Shown: piece by piece, positions 1 through 3,945 of the stretch
Layout of the letters: each line of letters starts with the position of its first letter
How positions within the stretch are numbered: position 1 is the stretch's first letter
NCBI GenBank assembly: GCA_002432085.1
Contig: DJFN01000086.1
Location: 1-5,784 of the forward strand
Direction: 5' to 3'
Length of the DNA stretch: 5,784 nt
Source: Flavobacteriales bacterium UBA5871
GTDB lineage: Bacteria > Bacteroidota > Bacteroidia > Flavobacteriales_D > Crocinitomicaceae
Notes under the pieces: generated by a model
Seen by the model: the letters and a program-made list of their open reading frames with translations, nothing else
What the model was told of the DNA's origin: nothing
Databases searched by the model: none
Position numbers and translations under genes: made by a program

Positions 1-148
1 TTTTCGATTGCTGCATCTTCGCAAAAACCGGCTGCAGGTTTTCGGTAAACCAGATCGTATCGCGCGAACGGCAGGCTTCGAACAGCGAGTCGTTCTGAGC
101 TTGCGCCAGTGAAGTGATGAAGAGGAATAAGAACAGCCATCGTTTCAT
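1..148 (-). CDS. Secreted protein of unknown function (N-terminal fragment)
   Basis: The reverse strand reads an ATG at 148-146 and stays open to the window edge, giving 49 complete codons. The first 17 residues form a clear Sec signal peptide: MKRW, then a hydrophobic run LFLFLFITSL, then an AQA cleavage site, probably cut after Ala17 before Gln-Asn-Asp. There is no lipobox cysteine. The mature part visible (about 32 residues, beginning NDSLFEACRSRDTIW) is too short to assign to a family. The gene is transcribed away from the pterin genes. A perfect TAnnTTTG box lies only 4 bp upstream of the ATG, so the leader would be extremely short or absent. An ATG two codons upstream in another frame (152-150) opens a frame without a signal peptide and is less likely. 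Sure of a secreted product, no claim about function. Confidence 0.75.
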   Translation of the reverse strand, partial: MKRWLFLFLFITSLAQAQNDSLFEACRSRDTIWFTENLQPVFAKMQQSK

Positions 149-152
149 ACAT

Positions 153-160
153 CAAATATA
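153..160 (-). promoter_or_regulatory. Putative Bacteroidota -7 box for the leftward secreted-protein gene
   Basis: On the minus strand the bases read TATATTTG, an exact match to the Bacteroidota -7 consensus TAnnTTTG. No good TTG or TTTG -33 element is visible 17-23 bp upstream; a CTG at 185-183 is the nearest candidate. The box ends 4 bp before the ATG at 148, which implies a leaderless or nearly leaderless transcript if it is used. Confidence 0.45.
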
Positions 161-241
161 CAACAGGATGACTTCAGGAGTTCAGGACATCCGGATTTTA
201 AGACGTTGTTTGATTTCGGATACCCTTTTTGACCAGATCGG

Positions 242-297
242 TTGTCAATTGTCCATTGTCAACTGTCAATTGCCCATTGCAAACCGTCAATTGAAAC
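242..297. repeat. Degenerate 7-bp tandem repeat (TTGTCAA family), about 8 units
   Basis: Read in sevens from 242, the units are TTGTCAA, TTGTCCA, TTGTCAA, CTGTCAA, TTGCCCA, TTGCAAA, CCGTCAA and TTGAAAC. The period is exactly 7 with no indels. The array fills the middle of the 187-bp gap between the divergent genes and ends 12 bp before the promoter box of the pterin operon. It resembles the short tandemly repeated heptamers known from cyanobacterial intergenic DNA. Translated in the plus frame it gives a 7-residue periodic peptide (CQLSIVN, CQLPIAN), which can mislead gene callers into lengthening the downstream protein. Confidence 0.85.
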
Positions 298-308
298 GGC
301 AAAAACAC

Positions 309-316
309 TACATTTG
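309..316 (+). promoter_or_regulatory. Putative -7 promoter box for the PTPS-folE operon
   Basis: TACATTTG matches TAnnTTTG exactly. Transcription would start roughly 320-325, leaving a leader of only about 10-15 nt before the TTG start at 336. The nearest upstream TTG (291-293, inside the heptamer array) is 15 bp away, shorter than the usual 17-23, so the -33 element is not convincing. This box argues against translation from any start upstream of about 320. Confidence 0.55.
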
Positions 317-335
317 TAGCCTAATTTTTTCAGTT

Positions 336-767
336 TTGAAAACAGTATACATTGCCCGTCGCGAACACTTCAACGCAGCCCATAAACTCTGGCGCGAGGA
401 ATGGTCGGACGAAAAAAACTTCGAAACTTTCGGCAAGTGCAGTAACAAGAACTGGCACGGCCACAACTATACGATCTTTGTTACCGTGAAAGGCGTTCCA
501 AGCCTCGAAACCGGTTTTGTGATCGACCTCAAGGACCTGAGCACCATCATCAAGAAAGAAGTGATCGATCCGCTCGACCATAAAAACCTGAACCTCGACG
601 TTCCGTGGCTTTCCGGATTGCTGGCTTCAACGGAAAACATCGTGATCAAAATCTGGGAACAGATCGAGGAGCCGATCCGCAAAGCCGGCGGCGAGCTCGC
701 ACACATCCGCCTGGAAGAAACGGAGAACAATTACGTGGACTACTACGGCGGAAAACAACCTTTCTAA
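336..767 (+). CDS. 6-pyruvoyl-tetrahydropterin synthase / QueD family protein
   Basis: A 143-residue cytosolic enzyme of the PTPS/QueD fold, which converts 7,8-dihydroneopterin triphosphate to 6-pyruvoyl-tetrahydropterin (PTPS) or 6-carboxy-tetrahydropterin (QueD). Zinc ligands are visible as His16 (HFNAAHKL), His41 and His43 (WHGHNY). The catalytic cysteine is Cys35 and the catalytic Asp-His pair is D81-H82 (LDHKNLN). A conserved substrate-binding Glu lies in EETENNYVDYY (about Glu128). The cysteine-to-HGH spacing is Cx5HGH, as in animal PTPS (GKCNNPNGHGHNY), not the Cx3HGH of E. coli QueD. I chose the TTG at 336 because it gives the family-typical start (MKTVYIARREHF) and lies just downstream of a promoter box. 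The frame is open back to 114, but that extension runs through the promoter, the heptamer array and the divergent gene's start. No Shine-Dalgarno is seen. The gene sits 15 nt ahead of folE, which makes its substrate. The family is certain; which product is made is inferred. Confidence 0.93.
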   Translation: MKTVYIARREHFNAAHKLWREEWSDEKNFETFGKCSNKNWHGHNYTIFVTVKGVPSLETGFVIDLKDLSTIIKKEVIDPLDHKNLNLDVPWLSGLLASTENIVIKIWEQIEEPIRKAGGELAHIRLEETENNYVDYYGGKQPF

Positions 768-782
768 CGAAAACCAATTAGC

Positions 783-1373
783 GTGAACGATCAATTTTAC
801 GACGACGAAATCACCAGACGGCTCTCCGACGTTTACGGAAACGTACTGAAAGACATTGGCGAAGACCCCCACCGCGAAGGTCTGGTAAAAACGCCGGAAC
901 GCGTGGCCAAGGCTTTGCAATACCTCACGCACGGTTACGGAATCGACCCGAAAGCGATCCTCGAAAGCGCGATGTTCCAGGAAGAATATTCCGAAATGGT
1001 GATTGTGAAAGACATCGAGGTCTATTCCATGTGTGAACACCACATGTTGCCGTTCTTCGGCAAAGCCCACGTGGCCTACATTCCCGACGGAACGATCGTG
1101 GGCCTGAGTAAAATTCCGCGCGTGGTGGACGCATTCGCTCGTCGCCTGCAGGTACAGGAACGTCTCACGATCGAGATCCGAGACTGCATCCAGGAAACGC
1201 TCAAGCCGAAAGGAGTTGCCGTCGTATTGGAATGCGCCCATATGTGCATGCAGATGCGCGGCGTACAAAAACAGAATTCCGTGACCACTTCGAGTGCGTT
1301 TACCGGGCTGTTCCTGAGCAACGATTCGACCCGCAAGGAATTCATCAATCTTGTGCAGGCGAAGCTGCATTGA
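783..1373 (+). CDS. folE: GTP cyclohydrolase I
   Basis: A 196-residue cytosolic enzyme that converts GTP to 7,8-dihydroneopterin triphosphate plus formate, the entry step to folate, biopterin-type and 7-deazaguanine pathways. Signature segments are present in order: [15 protein letters not shown] (31-45), [21 protein letters not shown] (split around residues 81-101), [20 protein letters not shown] (107-126), and [12 protein letters not shown] (150-161). The zinc ligands by family analogy are Cys84, His87 and Cys155; the Cys-Cys spacing of 71 equals that of the E. coli enzyme (Cys110, Cys181). The N-terminus is shorter than in E. coli (222 aa), as is common. The start is a GTG at 783: there is no in-frame ATG between the upstream stop at 765-767 and residue 64. 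It lies 15 nt after the PTPS gene, so co-transcription is likely. No terminator is evident in the 122-nt gap that follows. Confidence 0.97.
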   Translation: MNDQFYDDEITRRLSDVYGNVLKDIGEDPHREGLVKTPERVAKALQYLTHGYGIDPKAILESAMFQEEYSEMVIVKDIEVYSMCEHHMLPFFGKAHVAYIPDGTIVGLSKIPRVVDAFARRLQVQERLTIEIRDCIQETLKPKGVAVVLECAHMCMQMRGVQKQNSVTTSSAFTGLFLSNDSTRKEFINLVQAKLH

Positions 1374-1390
1374 CCAATTGACAGTTACAT
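1370..1390. repeat. Short heptamer remnant (TTGACCA/ATTGACA) at the folE stop
   Basis: Read in sevens, 1370-1390 gives TTGACCA, ATTGACA and GTTACAT, the reverse-complement family of the array at 242-297. The first unit contains the folE stop codon TGA (1371-1373). Only two good units are present, so it could be chance, but the match to the other array makes a shared origin plausible. Confidence 0.5.
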
Positions 1391-1462
1391 CCTGAACGAC
1401 TGCCAATTTGAGCTGTGGAAAATGAAAATCTGTCAGAAAAACCAATCTGGCATATTTATCGC

Positions 1463-1470
1463 TAACTTTC
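1463..1470 (+). promoter_or_regulatory. Weak -7 box candidate for the BI-1 family gene
   Basis: TAACTTTC matches TAnnTTTG except in the last base and ends 25 nt before the ATG at 1496. There is no TTG in the 17-23 bp window upstream. The 122-nt gap after folE shows no clear terminator hairpin either, so read-through from folE is possible. Confidence 0.3.
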
Positions 1471-1495
1471 ACTCGAATAATTTTATTGAATAATC

Positions 1496-2212
1496 ATGAA
1501 TCAAATCATCGACGATTCCGCTTTTGAATCGCTCCAGGCCAAAACCGCTGCAAGACAGTTCTTCGCGAAAGTGTATGCTTTCATGTTTGCCGCACTGCTT
1601 GTTTCAGGCGCCATTGCTTACCAGTATGGAACGCCTGAATTCGTACTCGAATACTTTGTTACCGAAAAAGGCATCGCTCCGTTGTTCTATGTAGTGATCT
1701 TCGCTCCTGTGGGCGTAGCGCTGCTGATGCAATCGATGGCAAATCGCCTTTCATTTTCCGTAATGGTGCTGCTGTTTGCCACCTATAGTTTGTTGATGGG
1801 CTTCGGCTTGACGACGATTTTCCTCGTTTATTCCATTGGCTCGATCGTTTCGACGTTCTTTATCACAGCAGGCGCATTCGGTGCGATGGCCATCCTCGGC
1901 TACACGACCAAGATCGATCTGACACGCTTCGGCAGCCTCTTGTACATGGCATTCATCGGTATTTTCATTGCCGGAATTGTGAACTTCTTCATGCACAGTG
2001 ACACGCTCGGCTATATCATTTCGATTATCGGCGTATTCGTATTTACTGGCTTGACGGCTTATCACATGCAGCAATTGAAACAGTTTGCGCTCAACGCGAA
2101 CGCTTCTGAAACAGACAAAAACAAAATGGCACTGCTTGGCGGGTTCACACTGTACGTATTGTTCATCAACCTGTTTATGTCATTGCTTCGTCTGACAGGC
2201 TCACGCGAGTAA
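1496..2212 (+). CDS. Bax inhibitor-1 / YccA family seven-helix membrane protein
   Basis: A 238-residue inner-membrane protein of the BI-1 (TMBIM/YccA) family. About seven hydrophobic segments are visible: roughly 25-44, 60-80, 86-105, 108-133, 146-166, 170-190 and 212-233. Family signatures are the pre-helix-1 motif KVYAFMFAALLVSGAIAY, GLTAYHMQQLKQF (185-197) and the C-terminal LYVLFINLFMSLLRLTG (219-235). Family members act as pH-sensitive calcium leak channels (B. subtilis YetJ) or as modulators of the FtsH protease (E. coli YccA). Here the two aspartates that form the pH sensor in YetJ appear replaced: the usual YDTQ-like motif reads YHMQ (His190), and the usual LYLDFINLF reads LYVLFINLF (Leu222). 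The gene has its own strong terminator. The ATG at 1496 follows an A/T-rich leader without a Shine-Dalgarno. The family is certain; channel activity is not assured given the substitutions. Confidence 0.93.
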   Translation: MNQIIDDSAFESLQAKTAARQFFAKVYAFMFAALLVSGAIAYQYGTPEFVLEYFVTEKGIAPLFYVVIFAPVGVALLMQSMANRLSFSVMVLLFATYSLLMGFGLTTIFLVYSIGSIVSTFFITAGAFGAMAILGYTTKIDLTRFGSLLYMAFIGIFIAGIVNFFMHSDTLGYIISIIGVFVFTGLTAYHMQQLKQFALNANASETDKNKMALLGGFTLYVLFINLFMSLLRLTGSRE

Positions 2213-2237
2213 GACACTAACATTTTTTAACTGAAAG

Positions 2238-2269
2238 TCCCGTATCGCCTGTTGATGCGGGATTTTTTT
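2238..2269 (+). terminator. Rho-independent terminator of the BI-1 family gene
   Basis: The 5' arm TCCCGTATC (2238-2246) pairs with GATGCGGGA (2254-2262) as nine base pairs including one G-U, around the 7-nt loop GCCTGTT, and is followed by seven T residues (2263-2269). It lies 25 nt after the stop codon at 2210-2212. Confidence 0.9.
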
Positions 2270-2282
2270 GTATCTAACTTTA
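2252..2282 (+). promoter_or_regulatory. Candidate promoter of the metallopeptidase gene, overlapping the terminator
   Basis: TTG (2252-2254) is spaced 20 bp from TAACTTTA (2275-2282), which matches TAnnTTTG except in its last base. The spacing fits the Bacteroidota range of about 17-23 bp. The TTG lies at the loop/3'-arm edge of the preceding terminator hairpin. The box ends 25 nt before the ATG at 2308. Confidence 0.4.
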
Positions 2283-2307
2283 AGTCTCATTTTAAAGAAC
2301 AGACGCT

Positions 2308-3021
2308 ATGTTTTCATTTGGACCTGCCATGGTCATTGCCCTCGTTTTCATGGGCCTCGGTATGCTGGTCAGCTGGCGATTGCGCAGCCGGTTTGCCGAA
2401 TTCAGCCGCATTCCGTCTCAAAGCGGGCTCAGCGGACGGGAGATTGCCGAACGCATGCTGCGCGATAACGGCATTTACGACGTCACGGTGATGAGTGTCG
2501 AAGGCGAGCTCACCGATCATTACAATCCCGCCAACAAGACCGTCAACTTATCCGAAGGCGTTTACAACGGACGAAACGCTGCCGCTGCTGCCGTAGCTGC
2601 TCACGAATGCGGTCACGCCGTTCAGCACGCACAGGCTTATAAACCGCTCGAATTCCGTTCGGCGCTGGTTCCGATCCAGAACCTTTCCGGCATGGTAATC
2701 AACGTGATCATGATGCTGACCATTTTCGGAGGCGCTTTCCTCTACGAAGTCTTTCCGATGAAAATGGTCTTGCTGGTGATCGTGATCGCATACGGCGCCA
2801 TCGCGTTGTTCAGCTTTATTACGCTTCCCGTCGAATTCGATGCCTCGAAACGGGCGCTGGCCTGGATAGAACAATCCGGAACAGCCACGCACGAAGAGCA
2901 CGATCGCTCGAAAAAGGCACTCAACCTGGCCGCGATGACTTACGTAATTGCTGCGCTCGGTGCGCTTGTAACGCTGGTTTATTACCTGCTTTCCTTTTTG
3001 GGAATGAGCAACGACGAGTAG
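2308..3021 (+). CDS. Membrane-bound neutral zinc metallopeptidase, YugP-like
   Basis: A 237-residue protein matching the zinc-dependent membrane peptidase family of B. subtilis YugP (Zn_peptidase_2), near the usual length. The catalytic HExxH is HECGH at 99-103 (His99 and His103 as zinc ligands, Glu100 as base), inside AAAVAAHECGHAVQHAQ. The likely third ligand is Glu176 in LPVEFDASKRA (173-183), by analogy with other HExxH peptidases. Other family blocks are GLSGREIAERML (40-51) and LTDHYNPANKTVNLSEGVY (68-86). Hydrophobic segments at about 5-24, 126-147, 151-174 and 208-230 indicate an N-terminal anchor and three later helices. Substrates of the family are poorly known; membrane-protein quality control is a guess. 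It is preceded by its own promoter candidate after a terminator, and ends with tandem stops TAG TGA, after which a heptamer array begins. ATGs at 2252 and 2268 belong to other frames. Confidence 0.92.
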   Translation: MFSFGPAMVIALVFMGLGMLVSWRLRSRFAEFSRIPSQSGLSGREIAERMLRDNGIYDVTVMSVEGELTDHYNPANKTVNLSEGVYNGRNAAAAAVAAHECGHAVQHAQAYKPLEFRSALVPIQNLSGMVINVIMMLTIFGGAFLYEVFPMKMVLLVIVIAYGAIALFSFITLPVEFDASKRALAWIEQSGTATHEEHDRSKKALNLAAMTYVIAALGALVTLVYYLLSFLGMSNDE

Positions 3022-3047
3022 TGAACAGTTGGAAGTTAGAAGTTGAC
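3020..3047. repeat. 7-bp tandem repeat block 1 (AGTTGGA/AGTTAGA family)
   Basis: Units read AGTGAAC, AGTTGGA, AGTTAGA and AGTTGAC with no indel. The first, degenerate unit overlaps the metallopeptidase stop codon (TAG, 3019-3021). The same units recur in register 56 bp (8 x 7) downstream at 3083. Confidence 0.75.
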
Positions 3048-3078
3048 ACAAAGTAGTCAGCCAGCTGACACTTCGTGT
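3046..3078. repeat. Long imperfect hairpin between the heptamer blocks
   Basis: The arms ACACAAAGT (3046-3054) plus GTCAGC (3056-3061) pair with GCTGAC (3064-3069) plus ACTTCGTGT (3070-3078), with one A-C mismatch and one bulged A (3055). The innermost pair must open to allow a loop (CCAG). No T-tract follows (TACTAGTT), so it is not a classic intrinsic terminator. It could form in RNA as a 3' stabilising hairpin for the metallopeptidase mRNA, or as a cruciform in DNA. Confidence 0.65.
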
Positions 3079-3082
3079 TACT

Positions 3083-3153
3083 AGTTGGAAGTTGTGAGTT
3101 AGAAACTACTAAAGACTGGTGACTGGAGACTGGCCGACCGGAGACTGGAGACT
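3083..3153. repeat. 7-bp tandem repeat block 2, shifting from AGTTGGA to GGAGACT units
   Basis: From 3083 in sevens: AGTTGGA, AGTTGTG, AGTTAGA, AACTACT, AAAGACT, GGTGACT, GGAGACT, GGCCGAC, one extra C (3139), then GGAGACT and GGAGACT. The 7-nt phase holds while the unit changes from the AGTTGGA type to the GACTGGA type, with a single 1-bp slip. It occupies the gap between the metallopeptidase and sodA and ends about 50 bp before the sodA promoter box. Confidence 0.85.
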
Positions 3154-3201
3154 TCGAAGTTAACAAGCGTTATTTTTCGTCATTTCGAACAAAGAATCAG
3201 C

Positions 3202-3209
3202 TATATTTG
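3202..3209 (+). promoter_or_regulatory. Putative -7 promoter box of sodA
   Basis: TATATTTG matches TAnnTTTG exactly and ends 24 nt before the ATG at 3234. Upstream, TTTCG at 3175-3179 is a poor -33 candidate at 22 bp spacing. No recognisable Fur or OxyR operator is seen. Confidence 0.6.
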
Positions 3210-3233
3210 ATACCGCATTAAAAACCAACAATC

Positions 3234-3839
3234 ATGGCATTCGAATTACCAAAATTAGCATATGCTTACGACGCCCTGGAACCACACATTGATGCCCGTA
3301 CGATGGAGATCCACCATACGAAGCACCACCAGGCTTATGTCACCAATCTGAACAACGCCATTGCCGGAACGGACCTCGAAGGCAAAAGCCTCGAAGAAAT
3401 CCTGAAGGTCTGCAAAGACAAGCCAGCAGTTCGCAACAATGGTGGCGGACACTGGAACCACACCCTTTTCTGGGAAGTTCTTGCTCCGAACGCCGGCGGT
3501 ACACCAACAGGCGAGCTCGCTCAAGCTATCAACGACAGCTTCGGTACGTTTGAAGCGTTCAAAGACGAATTCAGCAAAGCAGCAACTACGCGCTTCGGCT
3601 CAGGCTGGGCTTGGCTGTGTGTAGACGGCAGCAAGCTGTCCATCTGCTCTACGCCGAACCAGGATAACCCGCTGATGGGTATCGAAGGCTGCAATGGGAC
3701 ACCGATCCTCGGACTCGACGTTTGGGAGCACGCATACTACCTGCACTATCAGAACCGTCGCCCGGATTACATCAACGCGTTTTTTAACGTGGTAAACTGG
3801 TCTGCAGTAGCAAAGAAATACGCTGACGCTAAGAAATAA
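3234..3839 (+). CDS. sodA: Superoxide dismutase, Mn-type
   Basis: A 201-residue Fe/Mn superoxide dismutase that converts superoxide to hydrogen peroxide and oxygen. No signal peptide is present, so it is cytosolic. The N-terminal helical domain has [16 protein letters not shown] and [10 protein letters not shown]. Metal ligands by family alignment are His27, His76 ([11 protein letters not shown]), Asp162 and His166 ([12 protein letters not shown]). The second-sphere glutamine that separates the types comes from the C-terminal domain (Gln143 in NQDNPLM), with Gly at the position where Fe enzymes carry Gln (Gly72). That is the Mn-type pattern, unlike the Fe-like cambialistic enzymes of Bacteroides and Porphyromonas. 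Metal preference is inferred from this and could be relaxed. The gene has its own promoter box, starts at ATG with no Shine-Dalgarno, and ends with tandem in-frame stops TAA TAA followed by two terminators, so it is probably monocistronic. Confidence 0.97.
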   Translation: MAFELPKLAYAYDALEPHIDARTMEIHHTKHHQAYVTNLNNAIAGTDLEGKSLEEILKVCKDKPAVRNNGGGHWNHTLFWEVLAPNAGGTPTGELAQAINDSFGTFEAFKDEFSKAATTRFGSGWAWLCVDGSKLSICSTPNQDNPLMGIEGCNGTPILGLDVWEHAYYLHYQNRRPDYINAFFNVVNWSAVAKKYADAKK

Positions 3840-3857
3840 TAAGCTGCGCTTTCAGCT

Positions 3858-3887
3858 AAAAGCCTCGTCATTCCGGCGGGGCTTTTT
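3858..3887 (+). terminator. Rho-independent terminator of sodA (first)
   Basis: AAAAGCCTCG (3858-3867) pairs with CGGGGCTTTT (3877-3886) as ten base pairs with one G-U, ending in a run of five T residues (3883-3887). A small hairpin AGCTG/CAGCT (3842-3857) lies between it and the stop codon. The A-rich 5' arm could also allow termination from the opposite strand. Confidence 0.85.
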
Positions 3888-3915
3888 CATTTTTAAAAAG
3901 ACAGATTAGCCAAGG

Positions 3916-3945
3916 AAACGCTTCACTTCGGCGGAGCGTTTTTTT
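3916..3945 (+). terminator. Second terminator with UUCG tetraloop, in the convergent gap
   Basis: AAACGCTTCAC (3916-3926) pairs with GCGGAGCGTTT (3931-3941) across a TTCG loop closed by C-G, with one A-C mismatch and one G-U. Seven T residues follow (3939-3945). The T-run reaches into the stop codon of the convergent TraB/GumN gene (3944-3946). Orientation fits transcripts from sodA; on the minus strand the tail reads only TTTCCTT, so it would be weaker there. Confidence 0.8.

Noticed and set aside
242..297. CRISPR-like array
   Set aside because: Units are 7 bp, contiguous and degenerate, with no unique spacers, and no cas genes are nearby. The same applies to 3020-3153.
114..335. N-terminal extension of the PTPS frame back to an ATG at 114
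   Set aside because: It would run through the start of the divergent secreted gene, the heptamer array and the promoter box. The added residues include a 7-residue periodic peptide typical of translated heptamer repeats and have no counterpart in the family.
1402..1451. Inverted repeat GCCAATTTG / CCAATCTGGC as a folE terminator
   Set aside because: The arms match only with a gap and a mismatch, the loop is about 30 nt and no T-run follows.
627..1472. Long open frame of 281 codons on the minus strand
   Set aside because: It lies antisense to folE and the end of the PTPS gene, whose protein motifs are unmistakable. Its translation shows no family signature, and its compositional bias is that of a codon-phase shadow.
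1496..3021. BI-1 protein and zinc metallopeptidase as one functional operon (YccA-FtsH analogy)
   Set aside because: A strong terminator at 2238-2269 and a separate promoter candidate lie between them. The functional analogy is only suggestive and FtsH is an unrelated protease family.
2921..3166. 81-codon minus-strand frame across the repeat region
   Set aside because: Its peptide (SPVSGRPVSSHQSLV-type periodic stretch) is a translation of the 7-bp repeats, not a protein gene.
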